Of a stretch of DNA of 64,000 nt, positions 11,406-22,724 are shown piece by piece (the first letter of the stretch is position 1; every line of letters begins with the position of its first letter). A program made the translations under genes and the position numbers. This stretch comes from Xiphophorus maculatus. Its lineage: Eukaryota; Chordata; Actinopteri; Cyprinodontiformes; Poeciliidae. Below the pieces are notes generated by a model. That model saw nothing but the letters and a program-made list of their open reading frames with translations. It was not told where the DNA came from and did no database searches. The stretch spans positions 4,184,560 through 4,248,559 of the forward strand of contig NC_036458.1 of the NCBI RefSeq assembly GCF_002775205.1, written 5' to 3'.

Positions 11406-13002
11406 AGAATATAGCAACAATACTAAGATTTGATTCACTGCTGAATTCATGAAAAGACTGATGGAAATATAGACATTGTATCACAACAACCACTTCAGAC
11501 AATTCAACTACTCTGGAGTCAAATGTGAGGCCATCTGCCTGGGCTCAAACTGCATCAAAAACGGCTATAAAAAATAATGGTACAGTCAAAGTCTAGACGT
11601 CAACCTCGCTGAAGGTGCAAAAACAAATGTACGAATAAAACCAACCAAAGTCACCAACTGTTTGAAAATCTGCAGAAAAGTTTGGAAACTTTCCCACAGG
11701 ACTGAATATATAAAATACATGTAAAAAGCCCAGAGTGTGCCCACATCAAATCTCGGGCATGATGAGGCATCCTGCGCTCCTACACTGCAAATAAAACATC
11801 TCCTTAAAGCGATATTAATACCAGCGAGCCTCCAACACATTCAGTGGCATTAACATCCCATCTATTAGCCCCACGCTGCGTGTTCACAAGCAGATGTGGG
11901 TGAAATAAATAAACCCTCGCACAGCCGGGGCTGTCCACCTCGCTCTGTGACTCACACAGCTGCAACTTTCACACTGCAGGTATTAAAGCCACTGCCGATC
12001 TACTGGTTTCATTAAAGTCAGCGCTTCTCTGATTAATTATTTATCGGAAAGCAGATTAAAACGGGTTCTGTTCTCACATAAAGGACAACTAAACAGTATA
12101 AATTGAATCTAAAGTTGATTGATCTTAGCGATAAACAGCTATTTTCTTACAAATTTGAGTTTTCTCTCGTATGAAAAGGAACGAACTTATTTTTCATAAT
12201 ATGCTGGATTTATAAAAACAAAACAAAAACATGGTGAAACTTAAGGAACTTATCGAGTGTTTGTTTTTCAAATTACCGCATAAAGTCCATCTTACGTCCC
12301 ACACCGGACTTCGTTTGACCGTCTGTCTTTCCTGTTCTGAGGAAGCCGCCATCTTTGTGTCCACGGCACCGCTTAAGGATGACCAGCGGCGCCCTCTGCT
12401 GGATGGCGGCCAAACTACAACACTGAGAGACGGTCCTAGCGGGCGTTATGAGTTGATCGATTCGATTTGGGCGTTGTGTTTGGGTTGTAAACTCTCAGAT
12501 AAATTTGGCAACCCTTCCCCCTTTATCTTTCTCTCTGTGTATCTTTGACGTTTGGGAGTTGAAGTTTGTTTTTTGACCGGTGGCTTGGATAATAAGATGG
12601 CTAATATAATGAAAGCTGTGACATTTCTGCTCATTACTCCACCTCTGTTGAAAAGTCACCTTTCACCTGGGAAATAACCTCTAAAGTCTCTCTGAAACTT
12701 AATTTTCTTCAACATTAGTGACTGTGTTGGTTTTCTGATGGAAAAAAGACGATCGTATGCAGCAGTCAGCCATTTTTCAGGGCAGCAGCTGCAGAGTGAA
12801 ATGCACATCCCCCACTAGGGTGGATTATGATCCCCTGAGTGAAGAACAGAGAACATGCAGTCATGTATTCATGTAAGGATTTACTGGAGTTGTTTTGTGT
12901 GTAAGAAGAAGATGAAGGATGATGCCCAAAAAGATGAAGGTGAAACTAATATTTCATATATTTTTTAAGCAAAAATGTAATTTATGCAAAGTACTGCATC
13001 AA
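11406..13002. other. Intergenic DNA with second copy of the dispersed duplicated segment
   Basis: Bases about 12425-12560 repeat 10085-10225. Just before them is GGCGCCCTCTGCTGGATGG (about 12388), which is not matched in the first copy. A 105-codon open frame spans this repeat but has no family motif. No exon is supported. Confidence 0.5.
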
Positions 13003-13356
13003 GTCAGCCTGTCGCAATAAACAATAAATCAATTAAATGCATAATAAATTAAAACAAGCTTAATAATTTTTATTTGTATGATTTATTGTTTTTCTCTTTT
13101 CTCTCTCTTTCTAGGAGAGATGTTTTTGAAGAACAGTTTTGTTTACAGAGACTTCATAATTCATTTTATTTGATATTTTTGTTGCTTTGTTCATTTATTA
13201 TTAAAACCCAGGTCCAGGGTTAATTGTTCATTAGAATGTAAAGTTTATTGCCGTTATATAACTTGAAATTGGTTTCAAAACAACAATATTATCATTTATC
13301 GCAATAACTTCTGGGACAACTTATTGTCTGGCAAAATTAATTATTGTGATCACATC
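13003..13356 (-). mobile_element. Family B MITE, inverted copy
   Basis: In reverse orientation to the nested copy: it opens with GCCTGTCGCAATAAAC and ends with CAATAACTTCTGGGACAAC, GTCTGGCAAAATTAATTATT and GTGATCAC. Central landmarks GTTTACAGAGACTTCATAAT and CCAGGTCCAGGGTTAA are shared with the copy at 42350-42685. Confidence 0.7.
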
Positions 13357-14924
13357 AGTTTTTTTCATGCTGGACTAAATCTCAGCTGATGGTGAGTGAC
13401 TATAAAAACTAGAGATCAGGTTCAAAATCTGAATTTAGTGATGCATTCAGATCTTCAGAAACACATAAAGACAATTACAAATTCGGTCTTCTATCACCTG
13501 ACAAACATTTCTAGGATAAAAGGACTAATGTCGCAGCAAGATGTAGAGAAACTCATCCATGCGTTTATCTTTTATTGCAACGGTTTCCATTGCAAATGTG
13601 TGTAAAACCTTGTCAGCATCTAAAAATTACTATTTTGCAATTGCTCTTTCCATTAAACAAGAAATAGAATTAGAATCACATATTAATATGTTTGTTCACG
13701 TAATAAGTAATTCAATTAAGTTTTTTAAAAGTTTTCTGATGTTTTAGGTTGTTATTTATAATTGTCATTATTACTTTTATTATTAACATTTTGGGTCCAA
13801 ATATTTTCTTGTCTTCTTGTGTGAATCAACTTGTAATCATTTTGCTTATGTAATATTAGTTGTTTGTTGTTTTTAAGACAATATAATGAACAGGGAATAT
13901 GAATACCATAACATGGTTTTAATTACCAATCTCTAATAATTAGCGTCAGTAATATATATTTTATATATTAGAAGTAGAGCTTCCTGCACAATCAACAAGA
14001 ATTAAACTGAGATAAGGGGTAGGATTAAATATGTGTTTACTTCTTCCTACGCCTTTTTAAACAGTACAGCTTTTTAAACTGCAAAAACACAAATTCTCAG
14101 TATTTTATGTCTAGTTTCTAAATATCTTATAATAAGAAAACTAACTTACAAGTAACTTGTCATCAAAATATAGGCACTTGTTTTAAGTAAATTTGTCTTT
14201 AATATTGACAAAAAGGTACTAGTATTAGCAGATTATTCCACTTATAACGTGGGAAAAATGTCTCGTTATAAGTGGAATAATCTAGGAGAAGCTATAATTT
14301 TACTTTTTAGATTCTGTCATGTATCGCTGCAGCTTTAATTCGAGCAGGAAAAACGTCTTTCCTGCCTTTCAACATCAGTATTTGTCATCGTCTCTTTCCA
14401 GCTCTTTTAACTGTAAAATCCACTATTTCATCCCTCTACTGTAGAAGCATCGTCTCCGTCTCATTCTCCTCACTGCCGTCATTATGGGAAATATGTTACA
14501 CTTGGCAACAGAAATAGCAGCTTGGCTGAGAGCTAGAAAGAAAAGACAGAAGTGGGTCATGTGCTGCAAAAGGAGGAATGCTGCTTTTAGGATGAAAGGA
14601 GCAGAAGAAGAGAAAGGAGAGCAGGCAGAGCAGCTTTAAAATCAAGCAGATGAATATTTTAGAGGCGATGGGAACAAACAGCTTAACGCTAAAGGATGTA
14701 GCATCTTCATCCTTTATGGCACGCTTTCATCACGATCAGACAAAACCACAAAGGAACACTTCAGTTTAATTTCTGATTAGCAGAGAGGAAGAAAGTTGTG
14801 AAGTTTCAAGCATGGTTAAGTTTAAAAGATAAATCTCAGAGTTGATGAGATATTATGGACGTCAGCAAAGTGCAGACTGAAATACGAAAGAGCTGAAACT
14901 GATTTTCTACATCCAGAGTTGGGT
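13357..14924. other. Intergenic DNA with a partial palindromic MITE
   Basis: Bases 14078-14295 are the left half and inner palindrome of the ACTGCAAAAA family (AACTAACTTACAAGTAAC, TTATTCCACTTATAACG and its inverse TTATAAGTGGAATAATC). Bases 13962-14010 include a short family A fragment (AGAAGTAGAGCTTCCTGC). The rest is A/T-rich, with no gene. Confidence 0.55.
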
Positions 14925-15290
14925 AGAAACTAAGACATTTACTTGAGTAGCTTTTTTGAAAACAAACTTTCAGCAGTATTTTTCTTACGCTCTACTTTTA
15001 ACTTTTACTTGACTAATTTTATTATGACGTATCTCTACTCTTACTCGAGGAAAATATCCGGATTTTTTACCCAGTGAACAAAAAACAAACATGTTTTAAC
15101 CAGAAATTCACCAGACACACACCTGCAGTTTGTGTTACTTTGAGAAGCTTTTATTGAAAGAAACTGATTTAGAATTATTTTTTTGCCTGAATTTTTATTT
15201 CACTTTTATGTCATTTTCATCCTTAAAGTTTCCACTAACGTTATATTTTGGTTTGTCTGATGATGTAATTTTAAAATATTAAATGATTGA
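14925..15290 (-). mobile_element. AGAGTTGGGTAG / TTACTTGAGTA repeat (family E), inverted copy
   Basis: It begins CAGAGTTGGGTAGAAACTA, then ACATTTACTTGAGTAG and GCTCTACTTTTAACTTTTAC. The complete plus-oriented counterpart is at 31640-32237, ending in GTTACTACCCAACTCTG. This short-repeat-rich element is widespread in teleost genomes. No coding capacity. Confidence 0.65.
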
Positions 15291-15297
15291 TAATTTG

Positions 15298-15530
15298 AAA
15301 ATGGCTGCAAACAAAAGCGCAGTTATACAACCGTACATCTTTGAAAAGCAGAAGTAGAGCCTCCTGCACAACCAACAAGAATACAGTAAGTGGTTTCTGC
15401 TAAAGATCTACAGTGTTCCTCATCTTCTCTTGGTGGTTCAGCCAATCAGCAGCAAGGAAAATAAATTGCACTTCTGGATTGGCTGCTTTGCAAACACCAG
15501 TAAATATCGAGTGAAGCAGCACAAGCTGCT
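15298..15530 (+). mobile_element. Family A MITE, internal fragment
   Basis: This fragment holds only the middle of the element: AATGGCTGCAAACAAAAGC, TACAACCGTACATCTTTGAA, AGCAGAAGTAGAGCCTCCTG and CAACAAGAATACAGTAAGTG. Both termini are missing, and it abuts the family E copy on its left. Confidence 0.6.
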
Positions 15531-16725
15531 GCTGTTGAAAAACAATCCACGTATCAGGAGAGTTACATTTCACAGAAAAATCTGCAAATACTAAACGGCA
15601 AATGGGTGAACCTCTGTTGTATTATAAATATTTAACAAAAATCCTGATTACTATATTATATTAAAAAAAACTAATATTTTGAATTTGTATTGGCCAGAGA
15701 AAATCAGCATGTGTGCCACAAATGGGCCCCATGCCTCACTTTTACCACCACTACTTTAAATATTTAATTTAAAAAAATATATTTTAAAGAAAAAGGTAGA
15801 GGCAAACATAAAAAAAAGAATCATCTTTAATGATATAGGCTACATTTGTACATTTCTACAACAGACTTCCAGTAGGACTAACAGCCAATTAGAAAAAAGA
15901 CAAGCTAGTTTCATCTGCAACAGTTAAAAAAAACTGGTCTTTAAAATTAAATACATCATGTAAATATCATCATGTCCCATTAAATAACAATAATAATAAT
16001 AATATTTTTTAAAAACCACACATTTAATAGTTTGAACAATCAACGTGAAATATAAATTACACCGAAAGCACCTTTTCCGGAAGTGAGGATATTAAAATAA
16101 ATAATTGGCCTTTTTTTTTTTTCTTTGTCATAACAAGACAGTACATCGTCACGGTAACCACGAGAACGCTCCCACCGCACGAAGTCAAACCGATTCAACT
16201 TCCAGCACGAAATGTTCTCAATCTCGACCAAAATAAAAATAAAATAAAATAAAAAACATCTGTAAATGAGTAGCTTCATCAACAAGCACTATTAACATGG
16301 TAACATTATAAAAGAATCCTTCTGAGGGATTAGAAATTACCAATGTAGATGAGAGGATTGTCACATTGCTGATGCAACAACATGGAGGAAAACGGAAATG
16401 GTCCTGGATTCGTACAGGAAGTCTTTCACTGCACCGATCATGCAAACACACCTCCAGCCGCATCCGACACATGCACACAACTCAGGAGTTTACACGCAGA
16501 AGTGAGACGAGAGCTTAACGTGGGTATTAAAAAAAATTTTTTTTTTAAAATAATAATTCTACGGGTGCTTGAAAACATCACGAGAATATCAAAGAGCGAG
16601 GCACCAAACTGCCTCTTTAAGCTCCACCAGCAAACAGTTCAGGTGGATTCTGGCTCTACTACCATTTATGGGATAGAAAAATTCATACATCTATGTTACA
16701 GTACGGTAAGAAGGGCTTCAATGTG
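15531..16725. other. Intergenic A/T-rich DNA, no gene recognised
   Basis: A/T runs and an A/T-rich simple patch (about 16225-16255, AAAATA units) are present. The open frames here are interrupted, of low complexity and without family motifs. Confidence 0.5.
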
Positions 16726-17925
16726 TGCAGTGCCTCGCAAAAAATCTTCAAATCCCTTTGAGTTTCTCACATTTTGTCATTTTACAACCACAAACTTCAA
16801 ACTTGACATAATACTGATGCATGTTTCTGTAATATTTGACATTCTCCATGAAATAATTTAGACTTAATGGCAAAAAACTAACACTAACACCAAGAAACAT
16901 GGTGGTGGCAGCATCATGCTGTGGGGATACATTTCTACAAACTTAATAGACGATGAAAAAGCTGTGGGGTAGAGGTGAGGCTAAACATATGACAAAAACC
17001 ACAATTAAAGCACATTTATGTATTAGTACAGCCTAGTCAAAGTAAAGCTGGACAGCAGGACAATGCTTAATGGAGCACTCTACAAATCTGGTTTGTAAAA
17101 GATGCAAAAAAAGTGGGAAGATCAGTGAAACATTTTGGCCAACACACAAGAAAACACTTTAAAACATGGTGGTGGCATCATCATGCTGTGGGGATGCCTT
17201 TTAACCCCGTCAGCAGGGACACAGAATCTTTCCCCGAGTTAACAGAAAGATGGATGGAGCCAAACTCTGGGGGTGGAGCGGAGTCAAGCTGCAGAAGATG
17301 TGAACTCATGACTTAGATATATGGTTCTCAAACTGTGGTACACGTACAACTCATGGTACGTCAGCTGCCCTTACGTGGTACAGTGAACCAGGAGCAAGTG
17401 CTGGTAGCTGTGGATAATACTTCCACTCCAGATCCAAGATTTGGATGGAAGCTGTAACGCTAATCTACAACAAAGATTTGCTAACTGATCAGGCTAACTG
17501 TTATTAGCAAAACCAGCTATTAACAGACGATGTAGCTCAGTTAATTATTAATTTACTCAGCTACATTTTGCCTCAAGTTCAAGTGTTTATATATTCACTG
17601 ATTATTAATACATTTTTAAAAGTAAGGCGGCCATATTGGATTGTAAGTTGGTGAAAGAAGTACCATTTTACTACTTTAGTTAATCTTTCTGTCAAGTTCT
17701 CCGTCTAATACTACGTCCTTCAACTATGCAGACAAACTGAAACGAACAACACCCACTGTACTGAAGTTCAGTCAATTCATGTATTTGAATGGCCTAATCA
17801 AAGTACAGACTTAAATCCAACTGAGTCAGTCTTTTTTTAAGAAAAAAAGTACTAAGAGTTTTGTGGTTTTAAAGTGAAGAAATGTGAAAAACTTTAAGAC
17901 ATATGAATAATTTTTTGCAAAGAAT
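16726..17925 (+). pseudogene. Degenerate Tc1-like transposon with eroded transposase remnants
   Basis: The left end (GCAAAAAATCTTCAAATCCC then GAGTTTCTCACATTTTG) and the right end (AAATGTGAAAAACTTTAAG then GAATAATTTTTTGCAAAG) are diverged inverted repeats of about 40 bases. Inside, AAACATGGTGGTGGCA and ATCATGCTGTGGGGAT occur twice (near 16900 and 17165). They match the codons of the glycine-rich segment of Tc1 transposases, but no open frame survives. A separate repeat fragment (GTTCTCAAACTGTGGTAC, about 17325) appears to have inserted into it. The double occurrence suggests an internal duplication or a two-copy nest. Confidence 0.6.
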
Positions 17926-18114
17926 TCCACTTGACCTGCAGGTTCAAAGGTAATGCTTTAAAATTTGGTATTCTGAACAAACTGTAGTGGATATTTCTGC
18001 CATTTCAAACCCTGAATTTCTACATCAAGATAATTCATTAGAAAAGCAGATTATGAACAGAAATGTTTAGAAAAACAACCAACATCTAAAAGGTTTCAAG
18101 AGAACCAGTCACTC

Positions 18115-21100
18115 TCAGTCCGAGTACTGCAAATCTAAGTCCACCGTACCGTCCGTCACCACCAGCCGCACCCGTTTGGGTTTTGTGGTGCCCATTGGGT
18201 GCGACATAGGAACCCCACCGTAGTGTGAAGCACCTTGGTTTTCCCCTGGCTGGCACTGCTGTTGCATGTCCTTCCGGCAGTGTTCGTCCTGACTTCTGAG
18301 GCCAGCGAACCCGCACAACGAGGACGGGTTGGACAGTTGGGGTCCGCAAGGTTCAAGGACTAGCCGTCCTTGAGTGCCAGAGGGCTCCATCAGGCAGTGG
18401 TAGGTGTAGTTTGTAGCAGAAAGGCCCGGGTAGCCATCAGAACCGTCCCTCAGGCCCAGAGTGAGTGAGTGGTCGCCGCTGAAGTTCAGCACATAGGGGG
18501 GACCTTGGTAGCCGTAAGGGAAGGAGGCGGTGGACTGGGTTTTGGGTGCTGGTGTACTTGGAGGAGTGCTGTGGACTAGTTGAGGGCTGCTGTGCTGGGA
18601 AATGGGCGAGAGAGAGGAATAGCTAAAGTCATAAGCATCCTGCTGTGTGTAACATGGCTGGTGTCTGTCGGTTTTATCCAGCTTCTTGTCTTGCTGGGAT
18701 GAGTAGCAGTCAGATGCTTTGCTAGGAAAGAAGAAGGGTCTCGGCATCTCGGAAAAGTTTTTGTACCCCATGTTAGTTTCAGCCGCTTCCTGTTTGTCTG
18801 ATGCCATCTTGTTTTTACTGAAAGACTGTGAAACCGAGGAACTGGGTCTGCTGAAATGAAGGTTGGAGCTGGCGAGGTTGCTGGAGGAACTGAAATGGCC
18901 AACATCCTTTCCAAACCCCTGGAAAGATATATTGGTTTTTTGAGACACATTAGGAACAAATTTCTGACTCTGTTTGGCAGAGATCCGGGCGCCGCCACTA
19001 GCAGCTACAGTGTCCTCGCACGGCGCGCTGTACAGGTTCTGCGTCTGGCTACCCCCCTGGTACTTCAGAACCCTGTGGATTACCGTAGATGGCTTCTCCT
19101 GGTAGCTAAATGGATTTTCAGGAGAGTTGGGATTCTTTGTTGAGAGGACTGAAGGGGAAAGGAATCTGTTGGACACTTGAGCCGGCGTTCCTCTGACCAC
19201 AGTTGGCTGGTTACTTGGGAATGACTGGGATTTACTTGGAATGGTCATGCGATGGAACGGGCCTTGGGTTTTGAGGTTGAGCTGCGTTTTTGATTGGCTG
19301 GTGGTGGCCTTGAAGTTGATGGAAGGCTGGCTTAAAACGACGGGATTTCCGGTGAAAATACGAGGCTTGCTGGCGACGGACAAAGATGGTTGAGTTTTGG
19401 GGTCGTCTTTGGAGAGCCTCGCTCCCAGATTTTTGCTCATAATACGTTCCTTGCTCACAACGTCTGAATTTACCGAAGCTGAAAACCCAAAACCAGAGTT
19501 GGGTCCGTCTTTGGAGATGCCCTTGGCTTCACAGTTCTGAACACTCCCGGAGTCACTTTTGGAAGCAACCAAGCCCGGGAAAAACTGCAGATCCTCACTG
19601 GTGAAGTTATTCCCCGGACTTGGCGGGCCCAGGTAGGGTGTTTCGGTGGACCAAGTGTCGGTCGGGCTGTGGGAAAGAGGACTGCTAAATGGGTCGGTGG
19701 GTGGGTCCAGGGAGCACAGATCTGACGGGGAGGATGGGAGAATGTTTTGCGGCTGGTCGTATCCATCAAAGCCGAGGCACTGGAAGTCCAGGATGTCTTC
19801 GCAGCAGTTGGTGAAGCTGGGCTCGGCGGACAGCATATTGTCAGCGGCCACAAACGGGGGGGACTGGGACGGGGTCTGGATCACAGAACCGGAGGCGCTG
19901 GCGCCAGCTGCTGTGGGCTTCTCCAGCGTCTGAGAAGAACACAGGCCTTCGGAGAGTCTGGAGAGGCTGTTGTCAATCTGCTGGAGTGTGTGACTCAGAC
20001 AAGGGGTGGGCGTCTCCATGGGCACACTCTTGCGCTGTTTGTCAACTTTGAGCCTCTGTTTCCTTCCCCCCATGTACGTCTCCAACCTTTCTATGATTCG
20101 CTCTCCGGCTGAGTGTGCAGCTTCGGTTTTTCCCTCATTAAGAGGTGATGACAGCGACAACGGCGAAAGAGAGAGGGAAAAAGGGGGCGGTTCTGTTTTT
20201 AGAGACATCAGATTGCTGTTGAGTCTCAGACAAGTCTCCTCTTTCTTCTGCCTCCCTAAGACGTGACTCTTGACCTCTGTCTTGACATTAACCTCGGCTC
20301 TTAGGTCGGGCAGTACAAGCCCCTTTTTGCTGTCCACCTCCCAGATATCCTCCACCTTCCTCCGCAGTTTCAGAACTGGTAATTGAAGGCCGTTTGAGCC
20401 CAGTTCTGGCCCCAGCTTTTGTTGGGACGCGTTCTCAAACAGGCAGCAGCTTTTTAAAAGACGATCCTCCACTTTAGTGTCTGGAAGCATCTCACTGGTT
20501 CCGTTCAGGTTCAACAGGGGCCGGCTTTCCAACTTTGCTGTAATGTCACTTTTTTCGTCAACAGATTCGCGAAGTCCGACTTTAGTTTCACTAACTCCAT
20601 CCATCTGGACGTCACTAACTTGTTTTTTGTTGTTTTTGTCGTTTCTTCGTCTCAATCGATGCAGTCGGCTCTTCGACTTCTGACTCGCTTGAACGTGAGC
20701 CTCCATCTCTCGGTTTAAGATGGACACAGAATCCATGATTGCTTTGAAAGGATCACACGCCATCGAGTCGTCGTGCTTTTCCGTTTTCAGCGCCAAGCTG
20801 TCGCCCTGAACATCCCACACTCTCCCTCTTCTCCGCTTGAGGCGGATCTTGAAATCAAAGCCGGCTTTTGTTTCCTCTGAGCTGTTTTCTTCAGGGGACG
20901 ATATTTCCAGGTTATTCTGGGAGTTTTTTTGGGATCTACGTGTGACAGGATCTTCACAAATATCCTCCTCCTGATTTTCTTGTTTGCATTGCCGGACTTT
21001 CCTCAGCAGGTGGCCTCGTGGAGATCCGTTAGGTCTGGAGCGAAGCACTCTGGTAACTACCGGTTGTTTTTGGATCCGCCTTGGAGCTGATTTATTATCT

Positions 21101-22724
21101 TTCTTGGCTTCTCCAGACGTAGCGGACGTGTTCTGTTGTGGGGCTGGAGGCGACGTCACCACAGCCGTGTTTTTCTGAACACGATCGGAGGCGGAAGTCG
21201 GACCTCGCTGCGAGTCGATCTCCACAGAGCTCCGAAATGTGCGTTTCTTCAGAGGTATGTTGGACTGCGGGTTGGCGTCCGGGCGCGGCTGAGCCTTCGT
21301 AGAAACGGCCGACCTGTGAGGTAGTGAGTTGATGGAGGAGGAGGCCAGCAGTTCGCTGCACTTCGGTTCGGACTGGGCCTGTGTACTTTTCACACCCAAG
21401 TCCGTGCAAACAGAAACCAATCGCTCATCGTTTGGGGTTCCCGTCCCATTTTGTGATTCATCTAATTTAGTTTTTCGCACACTTCGTTTTTTCATAAACC
21501 GCCCCTTAACTGAACGATTGCAACTTCCTCTGTTTATGTCTCCCTGCAGCCTCTGATCTAAAAAAGATTTATCTTTCCTTAAAATGTCCGACAGCAAAAC
21601 CTTTGCCTGTTTTATCACCACATCTTCAGGACACTCATTCAAGCATCTCTTCGTCTGTCCTGACACTTTAACTTCCACTTTCTCTGCATTTTTAACACTC
21701 TGGATATTACTCCCTTCTTTCGACTTCCCCACTTTTTCAGCTTCAGTTAACTTAGGGTCTCTCTTCTCCTCCTTGAGCTCCGTTTGCACCGTTTTTATTT
21801 CCACAACTCTGTCAACCCCCTTCTTCTCGCAGCCAGATGGATTCCCGGCGACTTCTTTGTGAGCATCTGTTCCATCTGTGGCCTTGAGGAGCGTTTCCTT
21901 CCCTCCTCGTTTGCTCGTAGCAGTGCAGACGTCTGACCTGAAAACCTGTTTTCTTGGCAGGTTCCCAGGTTTGGGGGGCAGCTGGCTCCTTCCTCTCCCT
22001 AAAACACCACTTTTCTCCTCTTCTTGTGTTTTTCCAGCCTTGGCGGGTTGCGGGATTGATAACCTGGTAAGGTCGACGGTAACGTATTGCTTCAGGGTGA
22101 TTGCTGGATCGTCAGTAGCCTTCTCCAACACGGTCAGAGTCGGAGCGGCGATCCTGGATTCAACTTTGCTGCTTTGACTTTCAGTGATTGCTTTTTTTGT
22201 GTTCTCCTGCTTTGTTGCGCTGCAGGTTTTGTCCTTTTCAACAGGCGGACAAACTGTAGTAGTGTTAGCCGTGTTTGTGCTACTGGACTCCGTCTTTGTC
22301 TCCTGCGTTTTATGAACCATGCTTTTGGTTCTTGAGCAGATCTTCATGTTCGAAGCCATGCTATTCACGGCGGATCTGCTTCTCAGATTGGCTGGCACGG
22401 AGGAATTCAAAGTCAAAGATTTCGGGTTTTCCTCAACAGTGGCTTTTCTTGGCTTCACCTCCTCTAGTTCCTGCAGCAAGGCCCTCTCTTTGCTTTTGGG
22501 ATCCTTGCAGTGCAGCAGGAAATCCACCGAGTGGCGCCGCACTCTGATGCGCAGGTCCCTCAGAGTGACCTGGGACGGCAGCGGAACGGTCCGGCAGCGT
22601 TTCAGCAGGTAATTCCCCGACCGCCTCTGCTTCTCACGCCTCCACCTCTTGGTGTAGTTCAGCTTCTTGTTCTTCAGAGCGTTTCTCCTCATCTGCTGGG
22701 TGAAGGAGTTCCTGGAGGGGATCG
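18115..22724 (-). CDS. kmt5c: kmt5c terminal coding exon 8 (4.6 kb), disordered extension
   Basis: The acceptor ATTGCCAG ends at 22725; the frame is open to TGA at 18117-18115, giving 1,535 residues. Composition is rich in Ser, Lys, Pro and Thr, with no globular domain recognised. Basic stretches ([20 protein letters not shown] at the start) suggest DNA or chromatin contact. Short motifs recur: [14 protein letters not shown] (about residue 916), [14 protein letters not shown] (about 1074), and [15 protein letters not shown] at the very end. Near the C-terminus are aromatic, low-charge segments such as [20 protein letters not shown]. Long intact frames on the opposite strand here are shadows. 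Confidence 0.88.

Noticed and set aside
16382-16861. 159-codon plus-strand frame
   Set aside because: Runs from A/T-rich DNA into the Tc1-like terminal repeat; not a gene.
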